DNA of 64,000 bases from Streptomyces sp. PsTaAH-137 (GCF_003259365.1 NZ_QLLY01000003.1:310001-374000); one strand, 5' to 3'; positions 43,057 to 53,768 are shown, counted from the first letter of the stretch. Numbers and translations: made by a program. The notes: generated by a model not told the origin, from the letters alone.

Positions 43057-43771
43057 TCCCCTCCGCCGCCGATCCGCGCGCCGGGTTCTCGAACCGGTAG
43101 CCCATGCCGGGCTCGGTGATCAGATGGCGCGGGTGGGCCGGATCCGCTTCGAGTTTGCGCCTCAACTGGGCCATGTAGACGCGGAGATAGTTGGTCTTGT
43201 TGCTCTGCGAGGCTCCCCACACCTCGCTCAGGAGCCGCTTCTGGCTGATCAGGCGGCCCGGGTTGGACACCAGGATCTCCAGCAGGTGCCACTCCGTGGG
43301 CGTCAGACGGACGTCGCGCCCGTCGCGCACGGCCCGCTTCGCGACGAGATCGACCGTGAAGTGCTCGGTCTCCACGAGGACGGCGGCGGCGTCCGGTGCC
43401 GCGGGTGCCGACTCGGCGCGCCGGACCGCCGCCCGCAGCCGGGCCAGCAGTTCGTCCATGCTGAACGGCTTCGTCACATAGTCGTCGGCCCCCGCGTCGA
43501 GCGCCGCGACCTTCTCCCCGGACGCGCGGCGCGCCGACAGCACCATGATCGGCACCCCGGTCCGGCCGCGCAGCGCCTTGATCACGTCGATGCCGTCCAT
43601 GTCGGGCAGGCCGAGATCGAGCAGCACGACGTCGGGCTGCCGGGCGGCGGCGAGGCGGAGCGCGGTGGCTCCGTCGGGGGCCGCGTCGACGCCGAAGCGG
43701 CGCGCCTGCAGAGAGATCACCAGGGCCCTGACGAGCTGCGGATCGTCCTCCACCACCAGTACGCGCGTCAT
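43049..43771 (-). CDS. kdpE: KdpE response regulator (OmpR/PhoB family)
   Basis: The 240-residue protein has receiver VLVVEDDPQLVRALVISLQ, phospho-Asp in VVLLDLGLPDMDG and Lys in DDYVTKPFSMDELLAR. The winged helix carries LTPTEWHLLEILVSNPG and LRVYMAQLRRKLE, which are KdpE-like. AGGAACGGCGGA precedes ATG 43771. It lies after kdpC on the same strand, but the expected kdpD sensor kinase is absent; a 28-bp hairpin occupies the gap. It may be phosphorylated by a kinase encoded elsewhere, or act without phosphorylation. Confidence 0.9.
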   Translation of the reverse strand: MTRVLVVEDDPQLVRALVISLQARRFGVDAAPDGATALRLAAARQPDVVLLDLGLPDMDGIDVIKALRGRTGVPIMVLSARRASGEKVAALDAGADDYVTKPFSMDELLARLRAAVRRAESAPAAPDAAAVLVETEHFTVDLVAKRAVRDGRDVRLTPTEWHLLEILVSNPGRLISQKRLLSEVWGASQSNKTNYLRVYMAQLRRKLEADPAHPRHLITEPGMGYRFENPARGSAAEGIS

Positions 43772-43803
43772 TCCGCCGTTCCTGTTCCGGTCCTGTGCGG
43801 GTG

Positions 43804-43864
43804 CGGTGCGGCGGGAGCCGGCGGCCCGGGGTGGTTCCCCGGGCCGCCGGCTCCCGCCGCACCG
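43804..43864 (-). terminator. 28-bp perfect stem-loop between kdpC and kdpE
   Basis: Arms 43804-43831 and 43837-43864 are perfect complements over 28 bp with loop TGGTT. The arms begin CGGTGCGGCGGGAGCCGG. It is one of the longest perfect hairpins in the window. It would strongly terminate or attenuate transcription running from kdpFABC into kdpE. No T run follows. Confidence 0.7.
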
Positions 43865-43888
43865 GTCGAGGCCATCGGCTCCGCCGTG

Positions 43889-44542
43889 TCAACTCTGCCG
43901 GGTCAACTGCTGGAGCGCGATGTTGAGTTCGAGGACGTTGACGGTCGGCTCGCCCATGAAGCCGAGGAGGCGGCCGTCCTTGTGCGCGTCGACGAGCTTC
44001 TGGACCTGGGTGACGGAGAGGTGGTTCCGCTCGGCGACCCGGTGCACCTGGAGGTCGGCGTACGCGGGGGAGATCGCCGGGTCGAGGCCGGAGCCGGACG
44101 AGGTGACGGCGTCGGCGGGAACGTCCGCGGCCTTCACCGTGTAGGCAGCCGTGGAGTTGTCCTTGACGACGGCGGCCTTGGCGTCCTCGACCTGCTTGAG
44201 CAGTTCCTTGCTGTCACCGGAGAGGTTGGTGGCGCCGGAGAGGATCAGCTTGTACTGCGTGTTGACGCTGTTCTCGCCGAGGCCGTTCTGCGGGCGGCCC
44301 TGGAACCACTTCAGGTCCGGCTTGCCGTCCTTGCCGGTGTACGACTGGCCGATGAGGGACGAGCCGACGACCTTGCCGTCGGCCGTTTCGATCTCCGAGC
44401 CGTTGGCCTTGTCGTGGAAGGCGACCTGGGCGACACCGGTGACCGCCAGCGGGTAGAGCACGCCGCAGACGACGGTGAGGATGATCAGGGCCCTCAGGCC
44501 CGCCCAGAGCAACCGGCCTGTGTTTCCTACGGAGTTGTTCAT
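43889..44542 (-). CDS. kdpC: Potassium-transporting ATPase subunit C
   Basis: The 217-residue protein has one N-terminal membrane helix (LIILTVVCGVLYPLAVTGVAQ) and the KdpC extracytoplasmic domain (GSSLIGQSYTG, WFQGRPQ, ISPAYADLQVHRVA, LGFMGEPTVNVLELN). It is the small subunit stabilising the KdpAB complex and raising K+ affinity. The gap to kdpB is 5 bp. The moiety near residue 100 is Gly/Ser/Ala-rich as in other actinobacterial copies. Confidence 0.93.
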   Translation of the reverse strand: MNNSVGNTGRLLWAGLRALIILTVVCGVLYPLAVTGVAQVAFHDKANGSEIETADGKVVGSSLIGQSYTGKDGKPDLKWFQGRPQNGLGENSVNTQYKLILSGATNLSGDSKELLKQVEDAKAAVVKDNSTAAYTVKAADVPADAVTSSGSGLDPAISPAYADLQVHRVAERNHLSVTQVQKLVDAHKDGRLLGFMGEPTVNVLELNIALQQLTRQS

Positions 44543-44547
44543 GGTGA

Positions 44548-46757
<2,210 letters not shown>

Positions 46758-46761
<4 letters not shown>

Positions 46762-48422
46762 GACGCCAGCCCCTCGGCTATGGGGCCCAGCGCGAGGGTC
46801 GGGAAGTAGGTCAGACCGGTGATGATCAGCAGCGTGCCGACGAGCAGGCCGGTGAAGAGCGGCTTCTCGGTGCGCAGGGTGCCGGCCGTGGCCGGGACGG
46901 GCCGCTGCTCGGCGAGCGAACCGGCGAGCGCGAGGACGAACACCATCGGCAGGAACCGGCCGAGCAGCATCGCGAGCCCGATCGTGGTGTTGAACCACTG
47001 GGTGTCGGCGCTGAGTCCCGCGAACGCGGAGCCGTTGTTGTTGGCGCCGGACGTGTACGCGTACAGGATCTCGGAGAAGCCGTGCGCGCCGGAGTTCAGC
47101 ATGGAGTTCGGCGGGGTCGGCAGGGCCATGGAGACGGCCGTGAAGATCAGCACGAGGGCCGGCGTGATGAGGATGTAGCAGGCGGCGAACTTGATCTCGC
47201 GGCTGCCGATCTTCTTGCCGAGGTACTCGGGGGTGCGGCCGACCATCAGACCGGCGATGAACACCGCGATGACCGCCATGATCAGCATGCCGTAGAGGCC
47301 GGATCCGGTGCCGCCGGGTGCGATCTCGCCGAGTTGCATGCCGAGCATCGTGATGCCGCCGCCGAAGCCGGTGAACGACGAGTGGAAGGAGTCCACGGCG
47401 CCGGTCGAGGTGAGCGTCGTGGCGACCGCGAAGATCGACGAGCCGCCGATCCCGAAGCGGTTCTCCTTGCCCTCCATGGCGCCGCCGGCGACGTCGAAGG
47501 CCGGACCGTGGTGGGCGAACTCGGTCCACATCATCAGCGCGGTGAAGGCGATCCAGATCGTCGCCATCGTGGCGAGGATGGCGTAGCCCTGCCGTACCGA
47601 GCCGACCATCTTGCCGAACGTGCGGGTCAGCGCGAACGGGATGACCAGGATCAGGAAGACCTCGAAGAGGTTCGTGAACCCGTTCGGGTTCTCGAAGGGG
47701 TGGGCCGAGTTGGCGTTGAAGTAGCCGCCGCCGTTGGTGCCCAGCTCCTTGATGGCCTCCTGGGAGGCGACCGCGCCGCCGTTCCACTGCTGCGAGCCGC
47801 CCATGAACTGTCCGACCTCGTGGATGCCGGAGAAGTTCTGGATGGCGCCGCAGGCGACCAGGACGATCGCACCGAGGGCGGCGATCGGAACGAGGATCCG
47901 GACGGTGCCGCGCACCAGGTCGGACCAGAAGTTGCCCAGCTCACCGGTGCGGGAGCGGGCGAACCCGCGGACCAGGGCGACGGCCACGGCGATGCCGACG
48001 GCCGCCGAGACGAAGTTCTGCACCGCGAGCCCGGCGGTCTGCACGACGTGGCCCATGGCCTGTTCGCCGTAGTACGACTGCCAGTTGGTGTTGGCGACGA
48101 ACGACGCGGCCGTATTGAAGGCCTGGTCGGGGTCGATCGCCTTGAAGCCGAGCGAGCCCGGCAGGCTGCCCTGGACGCGCTGGAGCAGGTACAGGAAGAG
48201 GACGCTCACGGCCGAGAAGGCGAGGACGCCGCGCAGGTACGCGGTCCAGCGCATCTCGGCGTTCGGGTTGGCGCCGATGCCCTTGTAGATCCACTTCTCC
48301 ACCCGGAGGTGCTTCTCGGAGGAGTAGACCCGGGCCATGTAGTCGCCGAGGGGACGGTAGGCCAGTGCCAGCGCCGCGATGAGCGCGAGGAACTGGAGCG
48401 CTCCGGCAAGTACGGGGCTCAT
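46758..48422 (-). CDS. kdpA: Potassium-transporting ATPase subunit A
   Basis: The 554-residue K+-channel-like subunit has about ten membrane helices. Selectivity-filter segments include [32 protein letters not shown] and [16 protein letters not shown], repeated as in the KtrB/TrkH superfamily. It sits between kdpF (8-bp gap) and kdpB (ATGA overlap), so the operon is tightly coupled. ATG 48422 is the natural start, beginning [20 protein letters not shown]. Confidence 0.94.
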
Positions 48423-48430
48423 ATCTGTGC

Positions 48431-48520
48431 TCAGAACCTCTCCGGATAGATGAGGGCGAGGACGAGATAGCCCAGGAGGGCGACGGCCACGACGAGGCCG
48501 ACGATGTTCTCGGCGGTCAC
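48431..48520 (-). CDS. kdpF: KdpF, 29-residue membrane peptide
   Basis: The GTG 48520 start gives [20 protein letters not shown] then LALIYPERF, the classic KdpF: one helix that stabilises the Kdp complex. It is read as M at the start. Its start overlaps the stop of another small membrane peptide (GTGA), and kdpA follows 8 bp after the stop. It is too short for most gene callers. Confidence 0.9.
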   Translation of the reverse strand: MTAENIVGLVVAVALLGYLVLALIYPERF

Positions 48521-48600
48521 AGCTTGGTCACCCCCTTGGCGACGAGTGCCACCAGCGCGAAGACCGCGATCGTGGTGACGACGAAGGCCACGTCGGCCAT
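48517..48600 (-). CDS. 27-residue single-helix peptide upstream of kdpF
   Basis: ATG 48600 is preceded by AGGGAG 7 nt upstream. The peptide [20 protein letters not shown] followed by AKGVTKL is one hydrophobic helix with a short basic tail. Its TGA overlaps the kdpF GTG, so kdpF translation appears coupled to it. It is not KdpF itself, but has the same size and topology. I know of no assigned function. It may be an accessory of the pump or a leader peptide. Confidence 0.75.
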   Translation of the reverse strand: MADVAFVVTTIAVFALVALVAKGVTKL

Positions 48601-48633
48601 CGTGAGCTCCCTGTTCGAAGGTGGTGAATGAGG

Positions 48634-48646
48634 TCTGACAGTCAGA
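48634..48646. promoter_or_regulatory. 13-bp perfect palindrome in the kdp leader
   Basis: TCTGACAGTCAGA is a perfect palindrome around a central A, 34-46 bp before the first small ORF of the kdp operon. It could bind a dimeric regulator near the transcription start. No -10 is certain. Confidence 0.35.
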
Positions 48647-48680
48647 GGAAACCCCTGGTCGTGGCCGGATCCGAGCCGCG

Positions 48681-48732
48681 TTGACGGCTCCCATACGCGG
48701 CCGTGGACGCCCTTGACGCGTCTCTTACGCGG
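48681..48732 (-). promoter_or_regulatory. Two 20-bp direct repeats, candidate KdpE operator
   Basis: TTGACGGCTCCCATACGCGG (48681-48700) and TTGACGCGTCTCTTACGCGG (48713-48732) agree at 16 of 20 positions and start 32 bp apart, about three helical turns. Direct repeats are the usual operators of OmpR/PhoB-type regulators. They lie 81-132 bp before the first kdp-operon ORF. On the + strand TTGACG also resembles a -35 element, but no + strand gene starts close by. Confidence 0.55.
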
Positions 48733-48866
48733 GACCGGGCGACCGGTGCGTCCGGACTCTGTCCGCGCCATGTCCTGGAGCTGTCACACTCCGCACCGGG
48801 CTCTGGCGGCCGGGGGCGCGGCGCGCGCATCGTCGTAGAGGACGACAACCCACCTGGAGGTGCGCC

Positions 48867-49052
48867 ATGTGTGATCACCGACCCGCGTGCACGGGCCCCG
48901 AGCACGTCGTCGCCGCCCACCCCGAGCAGGGCTGGAGCCTGCGGTGCGACGGCGGGATCGTCTTCGACGACACCGGCGAGCTGCTGCCCGACGGCCGGGC
49001 CGTGGCGCCGCACCGGTCGTACCCGGTGCGGGACCTCGCCACCGCGGCCTGA
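48867..49052 (+). CDS. Small streptomycete protein, DUF5999-like
   Basis: GGAGGTGCGCC before ATG 48867 is a near-perfect ribosome site. The 61-residue protein (MCDHRPACTGPEHVVAAHPE, GWSLRCDGGIVFDDTGELLP and DGRAVAPHR) matches the DUF5999 family as I remember it. Two N-terminal Cys and His residues could bind a metal. The function is unknown. The 266-bp region before it is the kdp divergent promoter zone. Confidence 0.75.
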   Translation: MCDHRPACTGPEHVVAAHPEQGWSLRCDGGIVFDDTGELLPDGRAVAPHRSYPVRDLATAA

Positions 49053-49133
49053 CCCGGGAACGGCGGCGTCAAGATGACGTACGGAGAGGCGTTCGAAACC
49101 GTCAAGAGCGCGGAGGACGGCACCCGCGCTCCC

Positions 49134-49139
49134 TAGCGT
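49134..49139 (+). promoter_or_regulatory. -10 box TAGCGT of a probable leaderless gene
   Basis: TAGCGT is followed by CGGCCGC and ATG 49147, almost the same string as at 11176-11190. There is no ribosome site, so the transcript is expected to begin at or near the start codon. No -35 resembling TTGAC is present. Confidence 0.45.
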
Positions 49140-49146
49140 CGGCCGC

Positions 49147-49659
49147 ATGGCAGACACCGCCGCGGCCGCCGAGGACGCGTACTGGACCGAAGAAGCGCGC
49201 AGCGCCGTCCGTCACGGACTCGTGCTGGTCGCGCTGCTCCTGGGGATCGACGCCCTGTCGGACCAACTCGCCCTGTGGCGGGCCCTGTTGTGGGTCGCCC
49301 TCGGGGCCCTGCTCACCCTCGTCCTGCTGCCCGCGCGGATCAGCGCGACCCCCGACCGGCTGACCGCGCGCTGTCTGTGGCGCGAGCACACCGTCCGTAC
49401 CGATCTGCTCGTCTCCGTACGGTGCGTGGACGGCGTCGCGCACCGGCTGGTGCTCCGCGACGAGCCGGGCGGCCGGGTCGAGATCGATCCGCGCGTCCTC
49501 GTCGCCAATCCCGCGCTGTGGCGGCTGCTGGACGACGCGGCACGGGTGTCGGCGGAGCGCGGGCTGCTGCTGTGCGGCGGGACCGCGCTGCGCCGGCTCG
49601 CCCGGCAGGTCGACGCGGAGCTGGCCAGGACCGTCTTCCGGGTGTCCGGGCTGCGCTGA
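49147..49659 (+). CDS. Membrane protein of unknown function
   Basis: The 170-residue protein has two adjacent membrane helices near the N-terminus (GLVLVALLLGIDALSDQLAL and LLWVALGALLTLVLLPARIS). A cytoplasmic PH-like beta-rich part follows (ATPDRLTARCLWREHTVRTD, VRCVDGVAHRLVLRDEPGG, VEIDPRVLVANPALWRLLDD). The pattern resembles bacterial PH-domain membrane proteins, but I cannot name a family. It runs tail to tail with the universal stress protein gene, 14 bp apart. Confidence 0.75.
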   Translation: MADTAAAAEDAYWTEEARSAVRHGLVLVALLLGIDALSDQLALWRALLWVALGALLTLVLLPARISATPDRLTARCLWREHTVRTDLLVSVRCVDGVAHRLVLRDEPGGRVEIDPRVLVANPALWRLLDDAARVSAERGLLLCGGTALRRLARQVDAELARTVFRVSGLR

Positions 49660-49673
49660 GCCCGGCGGGTGTC

Positions 49674-50258
49674 TCAGGCCCCGGCCACGGCCTGGCCGTC
49701 GTCCGGCGCCGTCTCCTCGGCGAAGTGCCGGGTGTCCAGGCGCAGCCGCCACAGGTTGCGCCGGTGCGCCGCCGCGAGTTCGGCCTCCAGCGGGGACGGC
49801 GGCACGGCGAGGACCGGGCAGTGGGCGCGGGCCAGGCAGTAGCGGCTCACCGAGGGCTGGAACATGCGGTGGAGCGTGCCGCGGTGGCCCGCGCCGACGA
49901 CGAGGAGGTCGTCCTCCCGGTCGGCGGCCTCCACCAGGACGCGGCCCGGGGTGCCCTGCGCGAGGAGCGCGTGCACGGGGACGCCGGGGCCGTCGGGGAA
50001 CACCTCGTCGAGGGTGCCGAGGAGGGTGGCGCGGGCGAGGTCCTGCCAGTCCTCGGCGGGCAGCGGGTCGACGGGCGCGTGGCGGACGCCGAATCCGCCG
50101 CAGGGCGGCTGCCAGGCGAGGACGGGCCAGAGTGCGGCCCGCCGGTGCCGGGCCTCGGCCGCCGCCCGGCGCAGGGCGGTGCGGCTGCCCGGCTCACCGT
50201 TCACCCCGACCACGACGCGCGGCGTGCGCGGGGCGGGGGCCGCGTCGGATCCGGACAT
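49674..50258 (-). CDS. Universal stress protein
   Basis: The 194-residue protein has one Usp domain plus a C-terminal extension of about 45 residues. VVVGVNGEPGSRTALRRAAA starts the domain, and LLVVGAGHRGTLHRMFQPSV is the ATP-binding G-x2-G-x9-G(S/T) region in slightly altered form. The tail (LEAELAAAHRRNLWRLRLDT) is not Usp. Such proteins are common in hypoxia/stress regulons near potassium or phosphate genes in actinobacteria. The regulation is unknown. Confidence 0.85.
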   Translation of the reverse strand: MSGSDAAPAPRTPRVVVGVNGEPGSRTALRRAAAEARHRRAALWPVLAWQPPCGGFGVRHAPVDPLPAEDWQDLARATLLGTLDEVFPDGPGVPVHALLAQGTPGRVLVEAADREDDLLVVGAGHRGTLHRMFQPSVSRYCLARAHCPVLAVPPSPLEAELAAAHRRNLWRLRLDTRHFAEETAPDDGQAVAGA

Positions 50259-50595
50259 CGCTTCACCTCCCGTGCTTCAGCTGTCCGTTACGGATGCCCC
50301 GTCGACGGCGCAGGACAACACCGGAACCGGGGTTCCCCTCCTCATCCCATCCCCGGCGCCCGGCCGGAACCAGCCGCGTCGGCACTTCTTGGCGCACCTC
50401 TGACGGCGCCGGCACCCCTCCCGGGCGGCCCCCGTCACCAGCGCGTCAGCGTCGCCCCGATCGGCGTCAACGTCCCGTCAGGGCAGGTCCGGATGGTGGG
50501 CGCGGCGGGCATAGCGTCCTCGGCGTGCCCCGGCCGGACGTCCCCCGGCCGGGGCCAGGACACCCGCTCCCCCGGATCCTCCAGGAGGCATCCCC
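50259..50595. other. 337-bp intergenic region with 11-bp hairpin, left border of the biosynthetic cluster
   Basis: No gene is supported here. A perfect 11-bp stem (50527-50537 with 50545-50555, GCCCCGGCCGG, 7-nt loop) sits 40 bp before the next gene. CGTCA-type repeats occur near 50430-50485, and CATAGCGT at about 50510 could be a -10. This is the promoter zone of the following + strand genes. Confidence 0.45.
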
Positions 50596-50994
50596 ATGAC
50601 CGAACTCGTGTGCGGCGACGACCCGGAACCCGCTGAACGGTTCCCGGCCGGACCGCTCTTCGTCCCCGTCCGGCCGGGCCCCTTCGGGCACGCCGCCCGC
50701 CTGTTCCGCACCCCGCTCGGCGACCGCACGGCCGTCGGCTTCACCTCCGAGCGGGCGCTGGCCGCCACGCTCGGCCCCGGGCAGCCGTGGATCCGGCTCG
50801 CGGGGCCCGCGCTGCGCGCCATGACCGCGCCGCTCGGCGTCGCCACGGTCACCGTCGATCCGCAGCTCACCGCGCCCGCCCCGGCCGCCGCCGCGCCCGC
50901 GCGCCGCCATGCCTGGGACGCGCACGCCGTCGGCGTGCTCCGGGTGACCGGGGCCGCCGCCCTGGTGACCGCGCTGTCGTACTGGATCGGCTGA
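50596..50994 (+). CDS. Conserved streptomycete protein (SAV_915-like)
   Basis: AGGAGG 8 nt before ATG 50596 supports the start of this 132-residue protein. FPAGPLFVPVRPGPFGHAAR, LFRTPLGDRTAVGFTSERAL and ATLGPGQPWIRLAGPALRAM match the SAV_915 family as I recall it, a SseB-like fold of unknown role. A hydrophobic C-terminal stretch (VGVLRVTGAAALVTALSYWI) could be a tail anchor. It precedes the decarboxylase-like gene by 17 bp and may be co-transcribed with it. Confidence 0.7.
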   Translation: MTELVCGDDPEPAERFPAGPLFVPVRPGPFGHAARLFRTPLGDRTAVGFTSERALAATLGPGQPWIRLAGPALRAMTAPLGVATVTVDPQLTAPAPAAAAPARRHAWDAHAVGVLRVTGAAALVTALSYWIG

Positions 50995-51011
50995 GAAGGA
51001 ACCACGCCACC

Positions 51012-52349
51012 ATGACCACCGTTCACGAAACCTCCCTCGCCTCCGGGGCCGCCGAGGAACTCTCGGTGTGGCCCGCGTCCACCGCGGAGCCCCGTCCCGG
51101 CGGTCTGACCGTCGGCGGGGTGGCGCTCTCCGAGGTCGCCGCCCGCTTCGGCACCCCGGTGTACGTCCTCGACGAGGCCGAGGTCCGCCGCCGCTGCCGC
51201 ACCTACCGGGACGTCTTCCCGGAGGCCGAGGTGCACTACGCGGCCAAGGCGTTCCTGTGCCGGGCCATGGCCCGCTGGATGGACGAGGAGGGGCTCGGCC
51301 TCGACGTCTGCTCCGCCGGTGAGCTCGAACTGGCCATCGCCGCCGGGTTCCCCGCCGACCGCGTCGTGCTGCACGGCAACGCCAAGACCCCGCACGACCT
51401 CGACAAGGCACTGGCGTACGGCGTCGGGCGCATCGTCATCGACAGCCCCTCCGAGATCGCCCGGCTCGCCGCCGCCGTCGGCCCCGACGGACACCAGAAG
51501 GTGATGGTGCGCGTCGTGCCCGGCATCAGCGCGGGCGGCCACGAGAAGATCCGGACCGGCACCGAGGACCAGAAGTTCGGCCTGTCCCTCTCCGACGGCT
51601 ACGCGCAGCACGCCATCGCCCGCATCCTCGACCAGCCGCAGCTGAAACTGACGGGACTGCACTGCCATCTGGGCTCGCAGATCACCGAGATCAAGCCATT
51701 CCTGTCGGCGGTGCGCCGGATGGTCGGCCTGATGGCACGGCTGCACGAGCAACACGGCCTGGTCCTGCCCGAGCTGGATCTCGGCGGCGGCCACGGCGTC
51801 GCCTACCGGCCCGGCGAGCCGGTCCTGGACCTGACCCGGCTGGCCCGCCGGGTCCGCGCCGAGCTGGCCGACGCCTGCGCGGCGGCCCGGCTGCCCGTGC
51901 CGCGCCTCATCATCGAGCCGGGCCGCGCCATCGCGGGACCGTCCGGCATCGCGCTCTACCACGTCGTCTCCGTCAAGCGGACGGGCGGCCGCACCTTCGT
52001 CGCCGTCGACGGCGGCATGAGCGACAACCCCAGGCCCGCCCTGTACGGAGTGCGGTACGCGCCACGGCTCGTCGGCCGCGCGGGCAGCGCGACCCGGACG
52101 CCGATGACGGTGGTGGGCCGGCACTGCGAGGCCGGTGACGTGGTCGCCGCCGACGTCCCGCTGCCCGCCGACGTCCGGGTGGGCGATCTGCTCGCCGTGC
52201 CCGTCGCCGGGGCGTACCACCTGTCGATGGCGTCCGGCTACAACCTGGTGGGCCGCCCGCCGGTGGCCGCCGTGCGCGACGGGCGGGCCCGGCTGCTGGT
52301 GCGCCGGGAGTCGATCGAGGACATTCGCAGCCGCGACGTGGGCCTCTAG
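51012..52349 (+). CDS. lysA: Diaminopimelate decarboxylase-like PLP enzyme (fold type III)
   Basis: ATG 51012 behind AAGGA gives 445 residues. The alanine-racemase-like barrel has the PLP lysine in VHYAAKAFLCRAM (Lys78), then SAGELELAIAAGFPADRVVL, HCHLGSQITEI, DLGGGHGVAYRPGEP and IIEPGRAIAGPSGIALYHV. C-terminal CEAGDVVAADVPLP and GAYHLSMASGYNLVGRPP carry active-site Cys and Tyr, as in LysA. A housekeeping lysA is expected elsewhere, so this could be a second copy providing lysine, or decarboxylating another D-amino acid, for the cluster that follows. The symbol denotes homology, not a proved role. Confidence 0.82.
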   Translation: MTTVHETSLASGAAEELSVWPASTAEPRPGGLTVGGVALSEVAARFGTPVYVLDEAEVRRRCRTYRDVFPEAEVHYAAKAFLCRAMARWMDEEGLGLDVCSAGELELAIAAGFPADRVVLHGNAKTPHDLDKALAYGVGRIVIDSPSEIARLAAAVGPDGHQKVMVRVVPGISAGGHEKIRTGTEDQKFGLSLSDGYAQHAIARILDQPQLKLTGLHCHLGSQITEIKPFLSAVRRMVGLMARLHEQHGLVLPELDLGGGHGVAYRPGEPVLDLTRLARRVRAELADACAAARLPVPRLIIEPGRAIAGPSGIALYHVVSVKRTGGRTFVAVDGGMSDNPRPALYGVRYAPRLVGRAGSATRTPMTVVGRHCEAGDVVAADVPLPADVRVGDLLAVPVAGAYHLSMASGYNLVGRPPVAAVRDGRARLLVRRESIEDIRSRDVGL

Positions 52350-52481
52350 ACCCGGCCCCCGCTTCGGACAACTTCCATGATCTTCCTGCGGAAGGAGGAG
52401 TCTCCCGCCTAGGGTGCACAGCGTTCGAATCACCGCTCACTCGTTCGCACCTGTACGGACCCGCTCGCAAAGGAACGCTCC

Positions 52482-53768
52482 ATGAAGGAACGCCGGTACC
52501 GCATCCTGGTGACCGGTTACGCGATCTCCTCCTATGGCACGTACCTGAACCTGGTCGCGCTCAATCTGTACGTGTACGCGGTGACGGACCGGGCGCTCGC
52601 GGTCGGTGTGTTCATGGCCGTCCGGCTGGCCGCCGGGTTCCTCGCGGGGCTCGGGGCCGCCGCACTGCTCGCCCGCTGCGCGGCGAAGCCGGTGATGTTC
52701 TGGGCGAACGTGGTGCAGGCCGCAGCGCTCGTGCTCCTGGTGTGCGCGCCGGACGGGCTGCGCACGGCGGCGCTGTTCCTGGTGTCGGCGGTGGTCGGCG
52801 GCGCGGGCACGTTCTTCATGGTCGCGTTCCGCAGCTCGATCCCCGACATGGTGGACGAGGGCCGGCACACCTGGGCGAACTCGCTGATGGTGAGCGGCCG
52901 TTCGATGGCGATGGTGGTCGGGTTCGCGTCGTCGGGTGTCGTGGTGTCGCTGCTCGGCTACACGGCCGCGTTCCTCGTGGACATGGCGACGTTCCTGGTG
53001 TGCGCGGGCACGGTGGCGCTGCTGCCGCTGACCGCGCGGCCGGACCGGGAGGAGAAGGGCGCCCCGGCCGCGGCGGGCGGGAAGAAGCGGAACCCGGGCG
53101 CCCTGGCCGCGCTCGCCACCGCACCCGTCATCGCGCTGATGGTCGCGCTGCGCGGCATCGACGCGCTCGGCTCCTCTTCGCACAACGCGGCCCTGCCGGT
53201 GTACTCCACGCAGTTGGACGCCGACCGGCCCGCCGTGTTCGTCAGTGTCTTCTGGTGCGTGTGGGCGCTCGGCAACGTCCTCGTGCAGCAGGTGTTGCAG
53301 CGGTGGGTGAAGCGCGACGGGCGCTCCGTCGGGGCGCTGGGGTTCGGGCTCGGCACGATCGCGATGTCGGCGACCTTCATCCTCGCCTTCGCCGGGTTCC
53401 CGTGGGCCGCGACGATCGTGATCGCGCTGCTCGCGGGCGCGGCCGACGGCGTCACCGAGGTGTCGTACAGCTCGCACCTCCAGACGCTGCCGACGGGTCT
53501 GCGCACGCACGCCTTCGGTCTGTCGGCGACGGTGGAGAACCTCGGTTTCGGCGTCGGCATGATCGCGGTCGCGGCGGCGCTCGACGTGTTCTCGCCGCTG
53601 TCGGTGGTCGGGGTCGCGCACGGGGTCGCGATCGTGGTGGCCGTGGTGTTCGTCGCGCAGACGCTGCGGCAGCGACGTTCTGATCCGGTGTCCCCGGAGG
53701 AGGGGGGCGGCGATGCGGGACCGGCGCGTGGCGGTCGTCGGGATGGCGCTGAGGTTTCCGGGAGCTGA
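52482..53768 (+). CDS. MFS transporter, probable product exporter
   Basis: ATG 52482 with AAAGGA upstream gives 428 residues and about 12 helices (VTGYAISSYGTYLNLVALNL to VVAVVFVAQTLRQRR). The pattern resembles the MFS_3/enterobactin-exporter-like group. The Gly/Arg-rich tail after DPVSPEEGGG overlaps the PKS start by 56 bp in another frame, so the two are coupled. Being first of the PKS/NRPS operon, it is likely the exporter of the peptide. The 132-bp gap before it contains TAGGGT as a possible -10. Confidence 0.87.
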   Translation: MKERRYRILVTGYAISSYGTYLNLVALNLYVYAVTDRALAVGVFMAVRLAAGFLAGLGAAALLARCAAKPVMFWANVVQAAALVLLVCAPDGLRTAALFLVSAVVGGAGTFFMVAFRSSIPDMVDEGRHTWANSLMVSGRSMAMVVGFASSGVVVSLLGYTAAFLVDMATFLVCAGTVALLPLTARPDREEKGAPAAAGGKKRNPGALAALATAPVIALMVALRGIDALGSSSHNAALPVYSTQLDADRPAVFVSVFWCVWALGNVLVQQVLQRWVKRDGRSVGALGFGLGTIAMSATFILAFAGFPWAATIVIALLAGAADGVTEVSYSSHLQTLPTGLRTHAFGLSATVENLGFGVGMIAVAAALDVFSPLSVVGVAHGVAIVVAVVFVAQTLRQRRSDPVSPEEGGGDAGPARGGRRDGAEVSGS

